From: CADCVW01 sp964251385 | GTDB taxonomy: Bacteria; Pseudomonadota; Alphaproteobacteria; Sphingomonadales; Sphingomonadaceae | DNA: 64,000 bases | Assembly: GCA_964251385.1 (NCBI GenBank) | Contig: CAXUJK010000003.1 | Span: 434,001 to 498,000 of the forward strand | Direction: 5' to 3' | In this document: one piece after another, positions 43,230-52,439 of the stretch | Layout of the letters: the number at the start of each line of letters is the position of its first letter | Position numbering within the stretch: position 1 is the stretch's first letter | Notes under the pieces: model-generated | What the model saw: the letters and a program-made list of their open reading frames with translations, nothing else | The model's database searches: none | Told to the model about the DNA's origin: nothing | Translations under genes and position numbers: made by a program

Positions 43230-43542
43230 GGTTCGCCGCACTCCGTGCAACCGATGACTTGGTTCCGAATGATCTCGGACCGCACGCCCGCGCTACGCCA
43301 AGCAGGCTTCGTAACTACCTCCACTTGAAGATCCCGGCCGTTGTGACCGCAGAGGAGAGAACGGCCAAGGGCCGGGATGCACACAGCACCCGCGAGATCA
43401 GTACCGGCGTCGTTGTGCGTCCCAGCGCTCGGGCTCTCCTTGAGGATCCGACGATGGAAGATATTTGGGCTAGCCGATGTTCTCGCGGCGACCGATGCGC
43501 GTTGATGTGGACGTTAGCTCGTGCGGAGGCCCAACGCGAAGA
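43230..43542. other. No gene recognised
   Basis: About 310 bp between the GFA gene and the SDR gene. No convincing frame; longer open frames extend from the flanking genes but lack coding character. Confidence 0.4.
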
Positions 43543-44436
43543 TCACCTACGGCTACTGGGCGTCAGCAGGTCGCCGAGCCCGATACGGTGCAGCGTGTCC
43601 CGGCGCAGGCGATCCTGGACTGGCGAGACGATCTCGGATCCGTCCTGCGCCGGATCGACGGTAACGCGGAAGGGCCGTGTACCGAACGGGGTTTCGACTA
43701 TTCGCACGATTGCCTTCGCGACTTCGCCCGGATCAGAGTCCCCCGGCTCCATGGATGCAGTTGCTTCCAGAATCTTGTCCGCCAGATCGCCGGTCAACTC
43801 ACCGGCGTAGAGCTTCGCGCGATCCTCATCTCCCGGTTTCATTCCATGGGCGAAATGCTGGGTGCCTTTGGTGAAGGCGCCGGGAACGACGATCGACGTT
43901 TCGATCCCGAAGCGGGCGAGCTCGGCGGAGTAGCTGATCGCGAGCTGCTCCATTCCCGCCTTCGCCGCGAAGTAACCGCCAAGATAGGGAGACCAATTGC
44001 CCTTCACGCTTGAACTGGACACCCAGATCAACAAGCCTCGGCCCTGGGCACGAAGATGAGGAAGCACCGATCGGTTCAAGCGCTGGGTGCTGAGCGTGTT
44101 GGTGTCGTAGAGTTGCGCGAGTTGCTCGACCGTGAAGGCTTCGGTCGGGCCATATCCCATGTGTCCGGCATTGTGCACGACCACATCAAGGCGCCCGCCG
44201 TTCGACATCATCCTGGCCACGGCCGTGTCCACCGACGCTTGATCGGAAACGTCCATTTCGATGGCGCGTATGTCCAAGCTCTCGGCCTTCGCCGTCTCCG
44301 CGAATCTCTGCACGGTGGCGGCGCTCGCCCCGCTCATCGAACGCATCGAAGCGAAAACAGTGTGGCCGGCTCGCGCCAGGGCAAGGGTGGTCATCTCGCC
44401 GAAGCCGCTAGACGTTCCGGTGATCACAATAAACAT
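43543..44436 (-). CDS. Short-chain dehydrogenase/reductase
   Basis: A 297-residue classical SDR: the cofactor motif TGTSSGFG at 7-14, VVVHNAGHMG near 85-94, the catalytic Ser in WVSSSSVKG, and YFAAK supplying Tyr-Lys. The C-terminal extension (RPFRVTVDPAQDGSEIVSPV) is longer than usual and resembles atypical SDRs of the retinol-dehydrogenase-like type. The substrate is not known. It stands alone on the minus strand. Confidence 0.9.
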   Translation of the reverse strand: MFIVITGTSSGFGEMTTLALARAGHTVFASMRSMSGASAATVQRFAETAKAESLDIRAIEMDVSDQASVDTAVARMMSNGGRLDVVVHNAGHMGYGPTEAFTVEQLAQLYDTNTLSTQRLNRSVLPHLRAQGRGLLIWVSSSSVKGNWSPYLGGYFAAKAGMEQLAISYSAELARFGIETSIVVPGAFTKGTQHFAHGMKPGDEDRAKLYAGELTGDLADKILEATASMEPGDSDPGEVAKAIVRIVETPFGTRPFRVTVDPAQDGSEIVSPVQDRLRRDTLHRIGLGDLLTPSSRR

Positions 44437-44846
44437 ATTTCATCTGCGACTTTCCTGATTAAGGGCTTTCGAAGCATAGATGCATTGCGCGACACGTTGC
44501 CTGCTCCGCGTCCGCACAAGCTGAATTCCAGAACTCGTCGATCATCTGGACGGTCGAAAGGCCCAACAACTACTGACAGGCCGCGTTAAGCGCTAAGGCA
44601 TTTAGCTTCTTGAGCCCGCATCAATGCATAATTTCCGAGTAATCTGTTCGAACTCCAGAGAAGCTTTCTGGAGGATACATGCCGCTCAACGCCTCCGCAT
44701 CACCGTCCAAATAGGTTCCGATCACCGTACCATCGGCGTGATCGATGCTATTCGTGCGCGCGATTATGCTAGTCTATCGCCGCCGATCCAGTGCTTCGCA
44801 GCGCGTGTCACAAGCATCTGTCCTTATCCTTCTGGCAAAAGCCGGG
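44437..44846. other. No gene recognised
   Basis: About 410 bp between the two minus-strand SDR genes. GCAT-AG-ATGC near 44475 is a weak inverted repeat. No gene or RNA is recognised. Confidence 0.4.
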
Positions 44847-45590
44847 TCAGATCGCGCCGCCGTTGACGCGCAGTACCTGGCCATTGACCCAGGCGCCGTC
44901 GGGACCAACCAGGAACGAAATCGCGTTGGCGATGTCGACGGGTTCGCCCAGGCGCTCAAGCGGAGGCATCTTCGCGATCTGCTCGATCAACTCCCGGCTT
45001 TTTCCATCGGTGAACAGCGGAGTGTCGACGGGCCCGGGCGCCACGGCATTGACCGTGATGCGTCGTCCACGCATCTCTTTGGCGAAGATGTGCGTGAAGG
45101 CTTCGACCCCCGCCTTCGTCGCGGCGTAGATGCCGTAGGTCGCCTGATACATCCCGACCACGCTGGACGAGAAGCTCACCACGCGCCCCCCATCGCGCAT
45201 GCGGCGTCCTGCTTCGCGCAAGCCGTTGAAAACACCTTTGAGGTTGACCGCGACATGTTGGTCGAACATCGCGTCGTCGGCTTCTGCGATCGGCGCGAGC
45301 TTCATGATCCCGGCGTTGTTGACGAGCACATCGACGCCGCCGAAGGATTCTTCCGCCGCCCGGAAAAGTGCCGTGACGGCCGCCGGGTCGGAAACGTCCG
45401 CTCTGAACGAGATCGCTCGTCCCCTTTGATCGCTTATCTTGCCTACAAGCGCGTCGGCGACATCGGCGTCTCCCGAATAGTCGATCACGACCGAAAGCCC
45501 GTCCTTCGCCAGCCGTTCCGCCACCGCCGCGCCTATTCCATGAGAAGCACCTGTAATGATGGCGACCCTGGACTCTAGAGAAGCAGACAT
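44847..45590 (-). CDS. SDR-family oxidoreductase (FabG-like)
   Basis: The ATG at 45588-45590 gives 247 residues with the classical SDR motifs: ITGASHGIG at about 12-20, VLVNNAGIM, the catalytic Ser in SFSSSVVG, YGIYAATK for Tyr-Lys, and the PGPVDTPLF turn. The ending (PDGAWVNGQVLRVNGGAI) is typical of FabG-like dehydrogenases. The substrate is not known. A 14-bp near-palindrome at 45639-45652, about 50 bp upstream, is shared with the distant HxlR gene at 59603. Confidence 0.92.
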   Translation of the reverse strand: MSASLESRVAIITGASHGIGAAVAERLAKDGLSVVIDYSGDADVADALVGKISDQRGRAISFRADVSDPAAVTALFRAAEESFGGVDVLVNNAGIMKLAPIAEADDAMFDQHVAVNLKGVFNGLREAGRRMRDGGRVVSFSSSVVGMYQATYGIYAATKAGVEAFTHIFAKEMRGRRITVNAVAPGPVDTPLFTDGKSRELIEQIAKMPPLERLGEPVDIANAISFLVGPDGAWVNGQVLRVNGGAI

Positions 45591-45638
45591 GTCGATCTCC
45601 TGTTGGCTGATCATGCCGTGAAAGCCACAGCAGACAAC

Positions 45639-45652
45639 TCACCATATTGTGT
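45639..45652. promoter_or_regulatory. Near-palindrome shared with the distant HxlR gene
   Basis: TCACCATATTGTGT lies about 49 bp upstream of the SDR start. It differs at one position from TCACAATATTGTGT at 59564-59577, upstream of the HxlR gene at 59603. The likeliest reading is a common HxlR operator. It is unusually AT-rich for this genome. Confidence 0.5.
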
Positions 45653-46264
45653 AGTATCGGCGCTATTATTTGCTGCAACGATAATCTGTCTTGAGGAAAA
45701 TGACGGTATTAAGACGCAAGAACGAAATATGTTAGTTGCGCAAGCTCGGTTTTCCCATCGAGCCTGGATCCAGCTTAGGCGACAGTTTGGTCGCCGACGC
45801 CCTGTTTGCACACAAATCGAACGGAGATGCTTGACCCAGATCAGTCTTTGGGCCGCCCCTCGCGCGGTCGGCGTTAAGAAGCAGCGAACAGCGGATCATC
45901 CAACGAGACCGGCGGTGCCTTTCGCCAGCGTATAGGTCTTTACGAGAGCCGATGGCTGAGCCTGCTCGCGACCAATCGCGGTTCAGCGCGTCCATAATCC
46001 AGCATCGAAGGCGCGGCGACGCGCTGCAAACCGGCGATGGCACATCTCGAGGTCGGTCGCCGACGGCACGAACGTTCGTGACATCGAGATGGAGCTCGGG
46101 TGCCGCGACGTACTTCCTCGGCAATGAACCGAATGGGGTACGCTGGTGAGGAGCAATCAGAAGTCGGGCGGGCCGAGAAGCCGCCGATCCGCGACGCGGA
46201 TCATTGCTCGATCGAAATAAGGCCAGGCGCTCGACGATCAACTCGTTATCGAATTCTTGCGAAG

Positions 46265-46278
46265 CTGATCAAGATCAA
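46265..46278. promoter_or_regulatory. FNR-like palindrome, imperfect
   Basis: CTGATCAAGATCAA has one mismatch to TTGAT-N4-ATCAA. It lies in gene-poor DNA about 607 bp upstream of the hydrolase gene at 46885, with no clear target in between. Confidence 0.3.
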
Positions 46279-46499
46279 CTCCGTCAGGACGGAGGGGTAT
46301 AAATCCGATGCAACAGAGGGCGGTCCCCCGAGAGAGACGGATGCTCCATGCGCTGGCACATGGCTTGCTTTCGGCCGAACGATCCCTCCACCAGGAAGCG
46401 ACTCATGAAAGCTGACGTTTGGGGCATCCATGTCCGGCTTTAACACTCCCGTCTCTCGCCGACCTACCAGCATGGAATGGCAAGCGTCGGCGCGCTCCG

Positions 46500-46541
46500 C
46501 CGAAGTTGATCAGGTATATGCCGAAGTTGATCAGGTATATG
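46500..46541. repeat. Two perfect tandem copies of a 21-bp unit
   Basis: A 21-bp unit beginning CCGAAGTTGATCAGG and ending TATATG is repeated exactly, back to back. It is AT-rich compared with its surroundings and has no repeat elsewhere that was noticed. It falls inside the weak plus frame at 46430-46714, where it would encode two AEVDQVY-like heptads. Confidence 0.85.
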
Positions 46542-46884
46542 ACGTCTCCGAGGTCGGCTTGCCGGCAGGCGCGATCGTGCCGACACGCCTCATCCCGCAG
46601 GATAAAGCCGTCTGCGAACCAAGCGGCAGCGTTGCTTTTGATCTCAATGGACAACGTAAAAAGGCGGGAGAGGGATCGTTAGCTTACGCGCCCACCGGGG
46701 CGACCCTGGATTGACGGTCTCGGAACGCCGAGGAGAGAGCTCTAATGTTCCACCTGCCGGCTGGCTTCGCACCGTTCCTCGACCGTCGCAGCAGGCGAAG
46801 ACGCGCACCTCGTGAGCTGGCTCGAACCGTTGGGCATGTGCTTCCTGTAAGCACCCGCGGCGCAATGGAAGGAAGGTTCAAGCT

Positions 46885-47634
46885 GTGAAGCTCCTTGCGG
46901 AAACGTTGCCGTTGTCGATCGACGACCGCGGAGCCGGCCGGCCATTTCTTCTTCTTCACGGCGGCGCTGGCGCCGGATCCATGAAGGGCCTCGCTGGTTC
47001 GCTTACCGGAACCGGTCGCTCGATCGTGCCGACCCATCCTGGTTTCGACGGGCAGGATCGACCGGTCTGGTTCGAGCGCATCGGCGATCTCGCGGTCGCC
47101 TATCTCGCTCTCATCGAGCGCCTGGAGCTCAGCGACGTCGTTCTGGTCGGAAATTCAGCCGGTGGATGGATAGCGGCCGAGATGGCTTTACGCGCTTCGC
47201 CGAGGATCTCGGCTCTCGTTCTCATCGACGCCGTCGGACTCGACCCGAGCCCATCGGGCGGCATCATCGACACGGCGACGCTTTCCCGGACTGAACTTCT
47301 GGCCAAGTCGTTCTACGACCCGTCGCGCTTCGCGGGAAATTCGGCGGACCCGGACGAAGAGGCCGCCATGCTCGCAAACCAGAAATGTCTGCTCGTCTAC
47401 GCCGGGCACCCGTATATGAACGATCCCAGCCTGCGGACGCGGCTCGACACTCTCCGCCTTCCAACGTTGGTGCTCTGGGGCGAAAATGATCGAATTGTCA
47501 CGCCCGAGTACGGGCGGCAGTTCGCAGACTTGATCGCGGACGCGCGTTTCGAAGTCGTGCCGCAAGCGGGACACTTTCCACAGCTGGAAAGGCTGGATGT
47601 CCTCACAGGCATCATGGAGTCGCATCTCGGTTGA
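46885..47634 (+). CDS. Alpha/beta hydrolase
   Basis: The GTG at 46885 with GGAAGG upstream gives 249 residues. Motifs are the oxyanion loop LLLHGGAGAGSM, nucleophile Ser in VGNSAGGW, Asp in GENDRIV, and His in QAGHFPQ. The fold matches lipase/esterase or meta-cleavage-type hydrolases. The substrate is unknown. It is followed by a second, unrelated alpha/beta hydrolase gene. Confidence 0.88.
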   Translation: MKLLAETLPLSIDDRGAGRPFLLLHGGAGAGSMKGLAGSLTGTGRSIVPTHPGFDGQDRPVWFERIGDLAVAYLALIERLELSDVVLVGNSAGGWIAAEMALRASPRISALVLIDAVGLDPSPSGGIIDTATLSRTELLAKSFYDPSRFAGNSADPDEEAAMLANQKCLLVYAGHPYMNDPSLRTRLDTLRLPTLVLWGENDRIVTPEYGRQFADLIADARFEVVPQAGHFPQLERLDVLTGIMESHLG

Positions 47635-47757
47635 TCAGCAGCGTCGTGTCCAACCTGGATCGCTCGCGAAAATAAGAAGCGGCGGTCGAGATCCTCATGA
47701 ACTGAGACGCGCGCCGTGACAGGTTGAAAGCGCAGTCGATCCCGACGGCAAGGAGTA

Positions 47758-47771
47758 CTGATCTCGATCAA
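47758..47771. promoter_or_regulatory. FNR-like palindrome, imperfect
   Basis: CTGATCTCGATCAA has one mismatch to TTGAT-N4-ATCAA. It lies 113 bp upstream of the hydrolase start at 47885; a class II promoter would start transcription near 47806, giving about an 80-nt leader. Confidence 0.35.
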
Positions 47772-47884
47772 TCATTTCAGCAACCAAAGCGGTAGTGAAT
47801 GCCTCAAGCGGTAGGCTGCTCGCCGGGTTGCTTCAAACCCATAAGTTCTTGTCAGCGAGAGTCTGGATCAAAGGAGGGTTGGCG

Positions 47885-48646
47885 GTGGATCGAAGAAGCT
47901 TCACATTCGGCGCTGCAGCGAGCGCTTTTGCGCTTGCGATGGACCGGCCGCTCGTCGCGGCTCCAAGAACCCGCGTCCTAAATGCCGTGCTGGTGCATGG
48001 CGCCTTTGCCGACGGGTCGAGCTGGGCGGCAGTGATCTCTCGCCTGCAAGCCGCCGGGATGAAGGTCACGGCGGTGCAGAACCCCCTCCGCTCGCTCGCG
48101 GAGGACTGTGAATATACGCGAAGGGCGCTGGCGCTTCAGGATGGTCCGACCGTGCTGGCGGCGCACTCCTATGCGGGCGAGATAATAACTGAAGTCGGCA
48201 ACGATCCCAAGGTTTCGGCCCTGGTCTACATCGCGGCCCGCGCCCCCGACGCCAACGAGGACTATACCGCGCTCGCCAAGAAGTACCCCACTCCGCCTGC
48301 AAGCGCCGGAGTCGTCCACGCCGGCGGTTACTCGCAGCTCAGCGAAAAAGCGTTCATGTCGGATTTTGCCAACGGCGTCGATCCCGCGGCTGCGCGGGTG
48401 CTCTACGCAGCGCAAGGGCGAACATCGGACGGGTTGTTTGCAGCAAAGGTTACGCAGGCGGCTTGGCGGTCGAAGCCTTCATTCTACGCGGTGTCGAAGA
48501 GGGATCGTACGATCAATGCGGATCTCGAGCGCTTCATGGCGCGACGCATGAAAGCGACCACTATAGAGATCGACAGCGGCCATCTTTCGCTCGTGTCCCA
48601 CCCTCGCGAAGTGTCCGACCTGATCCTGAGAGCGGCCGCCGCCTAG
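47885..48646 (+). CDS. Alpha/beta hydrolase with N-terminal export-like signal
   Basis: The GTG at 47885, with AAAGGAGG about 8 bp upstream, gives 253 residues. The N-terminus (MDRRSFTFGAAASAFALAMD) has an RRSFTFG twin-arginine-like signal. The body resembles short esterases: AVLVHGAFADGSSWAAVISR, nucleophile Ser in AAHSYAG, and His in DSGHLSL near the end. The substrate is unknown. The earlier ATG frame start (47795) was rejected. It stands between the first hydrolase and the malonate operon. Confidence 0.85.
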   Translation: MDRRSFTFGAAASAFALAMDRPLVAAPRTRVLNAVLVHGAFADGSSWAAVISRLQAAGMKVTAVQNPLRSLAEDCEYTRRALALQDGPTVLAAHSYAGEIITEVGNDPKVSALVYIAARAPDANEDYTALAKKYPTPPASAGVVHAGGYSQLSEKAFMSDFANGVDPAAARVLYAAQGRTSDGLFAAKVTQAAWRSKPSFYAVSKRDRTINADLERFMARRMKATTIEIDSGHLSLVSHPREVSDLILRAAAA

Positions 48647-48808
48647 CTCGTCCGCAAAAGGGCAGACCGGCAAGGTCGAGGTGCCAGCGAAGGGACTTGC
48701 GGTGCAAACAATGGTTCGGCGTCTTTGGCCGGTCCCGGCGTCGACGCGGCGCCGTCGACCGCTGTTGGGGCGAATGTAGATTTCCTTCAAAGAGAGGAAC
48801 GAAGCGCG

Positions 48809-50452
48809 ATGAATTGGTGCACCCGACGCGAGGCCCGTGACGAGCGGATCAACGCAGGTGCCAGCGTCGCCGATCGTAAGGTGGTCCGCGCCGGGGATGT
48901 GACGGCGCTTCTGGAGGCAGTGATCCGTTCCGGTGACCGGGTCTGCCTCGAGGGCGACAATCAAAAGCAGGCCGATCTGCTCGCCGCGGGCTTGCTCGCT
49001 GTGGACGTCAGGAAGGTGCACGACCTGCATATGGTGCAGTCGGGCATCGTTCTTCCCGAGCACCTCGACATCTTCGAGCGCGGGATCGCGAAGCGTCTCG
49101 ACTATTCCTACTCTGGCCCTCAGTCCGCTCGCGTCGCGAAGATGCTGTTCGCGGGCAAGATCGAGTTGGGCGCGATCCATACGTACCTGGAGCTGTTCGC
49201 CCGGTACTTCATCGACCTCACGCCCGACGTCGCGCTGATTGCGGCGGTCAGCGCGGATCGTGACGGCAACCTGTATACCGGCCCAAACACCGAAGACACC
49301 CCGACCGTGGTGGAGGCGACGGCGTTCAAGAACGGCGTGGTCATCGCTCAGGTCAACGAGATCGTCGACAAGGTCCCACGCGTCGACATCCCCGGCGACC
49401 GGATCGACTTCATCGTGGCATCGGACAAGCCCTTCTACGTCGAGCCGTTGTTCACGCGTGACCCCGCCGCCGTCACGGAGTCGCAGATCTTCATGGCGAT
49501 GATGGTCATCAGCGGGATATACGCCCCCTATGGCGTCCGGCGGATCAACCATGGGATCGGCTTTGCTACCGCCGCGATCGAACTTCTGCTGCCCACCTAT
49601 GCGGCGCGTCTCGGTCTGAAGGGCAAAATCTGCACGCAGTGGGCTTTGAACCCCCATCCGACGATGATTCCCGCAATCGAAGCCGGCTGGGTCGAGAGCA
49701 TCCACTGCTTTGGCTCCGAAGTGGGGATGGGTGACTACATTAGCGCTCGTCCGGACATCTTCTTCACTGGTTCGGACGGCTCGCTTCGCTCCAATCGCGC
49801 GCTCTGCCAAACCGCCGGTCTCTACTCGTGCGACCTCTTCATAGGCTCGACCCTTCAGATCGATCTGCAAGGAAATTCGTCCACGATAACGACGGCGCGC
49901 GTTGCGGGCTTCGGCGGCGCGCCGAACATGGGCTGCGACGCGCGTGGTCGGCGACATCCAAGCGATCCTTGGATCAAGGCTGGGAAGGAAGCCGATCCCG
50001 AAACGCCGGCCGCGCTGCGCCGCGGGCGCAAGCTCGTCGTGCAGATCGGCGGCACGTTCGGCGAGAAAAACGTGCCGCTGTTCGTCGACAAGCTGGACGC
50101 TCTCGTCCTCGCCGAGAAGCTGAAGCTCGAGCTGGCGCCGGTAATGATGTACGGAGACGACGTGACGCACATCGTCACCGAGGAAGGCATCGCCAACCTG
50201 CTGCTCTGCCGCTCCGCGGATGAACGCGAGCAGGCGATCCGCGGCGTCGCTGGCTATACCGAAGTCGGTCGCGGGCGAGATCGCAAGATGGTGCAGCGAC
50301 TGCGCGATCGGGGTGTCATCCGGCGACCCGAGGATCTCGGCGTCGATCCGCTTGACGCCGATCGCAGTCTTTTGGCGGCAAGATCGATCAAGGACCTCGT
50401 ACATTGTTCCGGCGGGCTCTACGCGCCCCCCGCAAAGTTCCGCAGCTGGTGA
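48809..50452 (+). CDS. mdcA: Malonate decarboxylase alpha subunit (malonate:ACP transferase)
   Basis: The ATG at 48809 gives 547 residues, the usual MdcA length. MdcA exchanges acetyl for malonyl on the holo-ACP (MdcC) thioester. Characteristic stretches are GDRVCLEGDNQKQADLLAAG, then VRKVHDLHMVQSGIVLPEHL, then TGPNTEDTPTVVEATAFKNG and INHGIGFATAAIELLLPTYA. It heads the mdcACDEGBFH operon. About 160 bp upstream hold the promoter region. Malonate is decarboxylated to acetate and CO2. Confidence 0.96.
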   Translation: MNWCTRREARDERINAGASVADRKVVRAGDVTALLEAVIRSGDRVCLEGDNQKQADLLAAGLLAVDVRKVHDLHMVQSGIVLPEHLDIFERGIAKRLDYSYSGPQSARVAKMLFAGKIELGAIHTYLELFARYFIDLTPDVALIAAVSADRDGNLYTGPNTEDTPTVVEATAFKNGVVIAQVNEIVDKVPRVDIPGDRIDFIVASDKPFYVEPLFTRDPAAVTESQIFMAMMVISGIYAPYGVRRINHGIGFATAAIELLLPTYAARLGLKGKICTQWALNPHPTMIPAIEAGWVESIHCFGSEVGMGDYISARPDIFFTGSDGSLRSNRALCQTAGLYSCDLFIGSTLQIDLQGNSSTITTARVAGFGGAPNMGCDARGRRHPSDPWIKAGKEADPETPAALRRGRKLVVQIGGTFGEKNVPLFVDKLDALVLAEKLKLELAPVMMYGDDVTHIVTEEGIANLLLCRSADEREQAIRGVAGYTEVGRGRDRKMVQRLRDRGVIRRPEDLGVDPLDADRSLLAARSIKDLVHCSGGLYAPPAKFRSW

Positions 50453-50462
50453 GGAGCACGCA

Positions 50463-50780
50463 GTGGAAAGCCTGAGATTTCGCCATCAAGCCCACCGAAG
50501 GGCAGGCGGGGCGAAAAGTGTAGCGCTGGTCGGCGTCGTCGCCTCGGGCAACCTTGAGGTCTTGGCGGAACGCACCTTGTCCGGCACCAATTGCGAAGTG
50601 CTGATCGAAACGTCCGTGCACGGCTTCGAGGAAGTCTGGAAACGAGTTGTCGCTGATTTCTTCGAACGCCGCGCGCCCGGCGGGCTCAAGTTTTCGGTCA
50701 ACGACGGAGGCGCTCAACCGGACACCGTCTCCATGCGTCTGGCGCAGGCCGTGCGCGTCATGGAGGAGGACGCTCTATGA
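50463..50780 (+). CDS. mdcC: Malonate decarboxylase acyl carrier protein (delta subunit)
   Basis: The GTG at 50463 with GAGGAG upstream gives 105 residues. The serine in VASGNLEVL (about 28-36) is the expected attachment site of the 2'-(5''-phosphoribosyl)-3'-dephospho-CoA prosthetic group, made by MdcB and attached by MdcG. The rest (NCEVLIETSVHGFEEVWKRV) fits MdcC. It is 10 bp after mdcA and overlaps mdcD by 4 bp (ATGA). Confidence 0.95.
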   Translation: MESLRFRHQAHRRAGGAKSVALVGVVASGNLEVLAERTLSGTNCEVLIETSVHGFEEVWKRVVADFFERRAPGGLKFSVNDGGAQPDTVSMRLAQAVRVMEEDAL

Positions 50781-51730
50781 GCGCGCATGCCGCCACGCCC
50801 GCAGCCCGTCCATCCCGGCCAAGCGACAAACGACGGGACGACGTGATCTGGTACGAGTCGACGGCTCGGCAGCGCATTCGCTGGCTAACCGACTCCGGAA
50901 GCTTCACAGAATTTCTCGGACCCGAGCAGCGCGAAATCAGCCCGCACCTTGCCGACTTCGGATTGCCGAGCGCGTTCGACGACGGCATGATCGTCGGTCG
51001 TGCGAAACTTGGGGGCAGGGACGTTCTTCTGGCCGCCCAGGAAGGGCAGTTCATGGGCGGCTCCTTTGGAGAAGTGCATAGTGCCAAGCTAACCGGGCTT
51101 CTACGCGGCGCGGCGGAAGCGCAGACGGCTGTACTGCTGCTCTTCGACACGGGCGGCGTTCGTTTGCAGGAGGCTAACGCCGGCGAGCTTGCGATCGCCG
51201 AGATCATGCGCGCCGTGATGGTCGCGCGCGTCGCGGGCGTGAACGTGATCGGGTTGATCGGGGGTCGAGCCGGCTGCTTCGGCGGAGGCTCGCTGATCGC
51301 AGGATGCTGCTCCGCGCTGGCCATCTCCGAACAGGGCCGGCTCAGCGTGTCCGGGCCCGAGGTGATCGAGACGAACCAAGGTATCGAGGAGTTCGACTCG
51401 AAGGATCGTCCTCTCGTCTGGCGCACCATGGGCGGCAAGCACCGGCGGCTTCTCGGGGGCGTCGATCTCTTCGTGGGCGACACGGTCAGCGATTTCCGCG
51501 CGGCCGCCGCCGCGCTCTTGCGGCGCGCCTCCACCCCCGGTCTCGACATGATCAAGGCGGAGCAGGCGCGCCTCGACGACCGCTTCCGACGGTTCGGCGG
51601 CTGCGTGGACGCAGTCGACATCTGGGGAGCGCTGGGCGCGACCGACCCGCATGCGATCCCGGCGATGGCCGCCGATGCGTTCAATGCGGTGGCGAGCTTG
51701 GTCCAGGAGCCCAGCAATGACGCTCGATGA
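50777..51730 (+). CDS. mdcD: Malonate decarboxylase beta subunit
   Basis: A 317-residue carboxyltransferase-fold subunit that with MdcE decarboxylates malonyl-ACP. The fold is shown by LLLFDTGGVRLQEANAGELA, then VNVIGLIGGRAGCFGGGSLI, then RLSVSGPEVIETNQGIEEFD. The ATG overlaps the mdcC stop. The N-terminus starts with a disordered Ala/Pro/Arg stretch (about 20 residues). Length fits MdcD (about 300 residues). Confidence 0.95.
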   Translation: MSAHAATPAARPSRPSDKRRDDVIWYESTARQRIRWLTDSGSFTEFLGPEQREISPHLADFGLPSAFDDGMIVGRAKLGGRDVLLAAQEGQFMGGSFGEVHSAKLTGLLRGAAEAQTAVLLLFDTGGVRLQEANAGELAIAEIMRAVMVARVAGVNVIGLIGGRAGCFGGGSLIAGCCSALAISEQGRLSVSGPEVIETNQGIEEFDSKDRPLVWRTMGGKHRRLLGGVDLFVGDTVSDFRAAAAALLRRASTPGLDMIKAEQARLDDRFRRFGGCVDAVDIWGALGATDPHAIPAMAADAFNAVASLVQEPSNDAR

Positions 51731-52439
51731 TCTTCTGGCGAGGCTCTTTCCCGAAGGATCCAGCGTAACCCACGACAAAGGGGTGCTGACCGGAACGGCG
51801 ACGCTTCGAGGCGGCCAAGCCGCTTGGGTCCTGGGCCTCTGCGATCGTGCCGTGCTCGGCGTCGACGAGGCGCTTCTGCTTTCGCGTTTCGTTCTCGACG
51901 CCGTTGAAAGCGGAGGCGAGGATCCCATCCTGGTGCTGGTCGACGGCGGCAGTCAACGCATGAGCAAGCGCGACGAACTGCTTGGATTGAGTGAGTACCT
52001 CTCCCACTTGGCCAAGAGCCTCTTGTGGGCCGATATTCAAGGTCGGCGTACCGTGAGCATCCTGTACGGCGGGGCTGCCGCGGGCGCGTTCATCGCGACC
52101 GCATTGGCGACGCGCGTCCTTGTAGCGCTGCCGGATGCGGCGCCCGTGGTCATGGACCTGCCGTCGATGGCCAGGGTCACCAAGCTGTCGCTCGAGGTGC
52201 TGACCGAAAAGTCGAAGTCCACGCCGGTCTTTGCTCCCGGTCTTGCGAACCTCGTTCAAGCGGGCGCGGTGCACGAGGTCTGGGGTCCTGATGCGGACCT
52301 CGCCGATCGGCTTGCCGACCTGCTGGATGGCTGGACAGCCGGCTTTGAGCGCCGCGACCAGCTTGGCGAAGAGCGTAAAGGACGCTTGAAGGCCGCCGGC
52401 ATATCCCAGCGCGTGCATGACCTTGTCGTTCGCACCTGA
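51717..52439 (+). CDS. mdcE: Malonate decarboxylase gamma subunit
   Basis: The ATG at 51717 gives 240 residues overlapping mdcD by 14 bp. It is a second carboxyltransferase-fold subunit (VLVDGGSQRMSKRDELLGLS, then SILYGGAAAGAFIATALATR, then VVMDLPSMARVTKLSLEVL), which pairs with MdcD to form the decarboxylase core. The C-terminus overlaps the start of mdcG. Confidence 0.94.
   Translation: MTLDDLLARLFPEGSSVTHDKGVLTGTATLRGGQAAWVLGLCDRAVLGVDEALLLSRFVLDAVESGGEDPILVLVDGGSQRMSKRDELLGLSEYLSHLAKSLLWADIQGRRTVSILYGGAAAGAFIATALATRVLVALPDAAPVVMDLPSMARVTKLSLEVLTEKSKSTPVFAPGLANLVQAGAVHEVWGPDADLADRLADLLDGWTAGFERRDQLGEERKGRLKAAGISQRVHDLVVRT

Larger units (their letters stand above)
45653..46884. other. 1.2-kb gene-poor stretch
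   Basis: No frame is convincing. Candidate frames at 45732-46241 (minus) and 46430-46714 (plus) have weak composition and no clear ribosome binding site. It contains the FNR-like palindrome at 46265-46278 and a tandem repeat at 46500-46541. It may hold degraded genes or an RNA. Confidence 0.45.

Noticed and set aside
45732..46241. Minus-strand frame of 169 residues in gene-poor DNA
   Set aside because: Composition is Arg/Ser/Pro-rich, no start signal is visible and no family resemblance was seen; it may be a random frame.
46430..46714. Plus-strand frame of 94 residues containing the tandem repeat
   Set aside because: Composition is partly plausible (EVDQVY repeats), but there is no ribosome binding site or recognised domain, and a competing frame on the other strand looks equally plausible.
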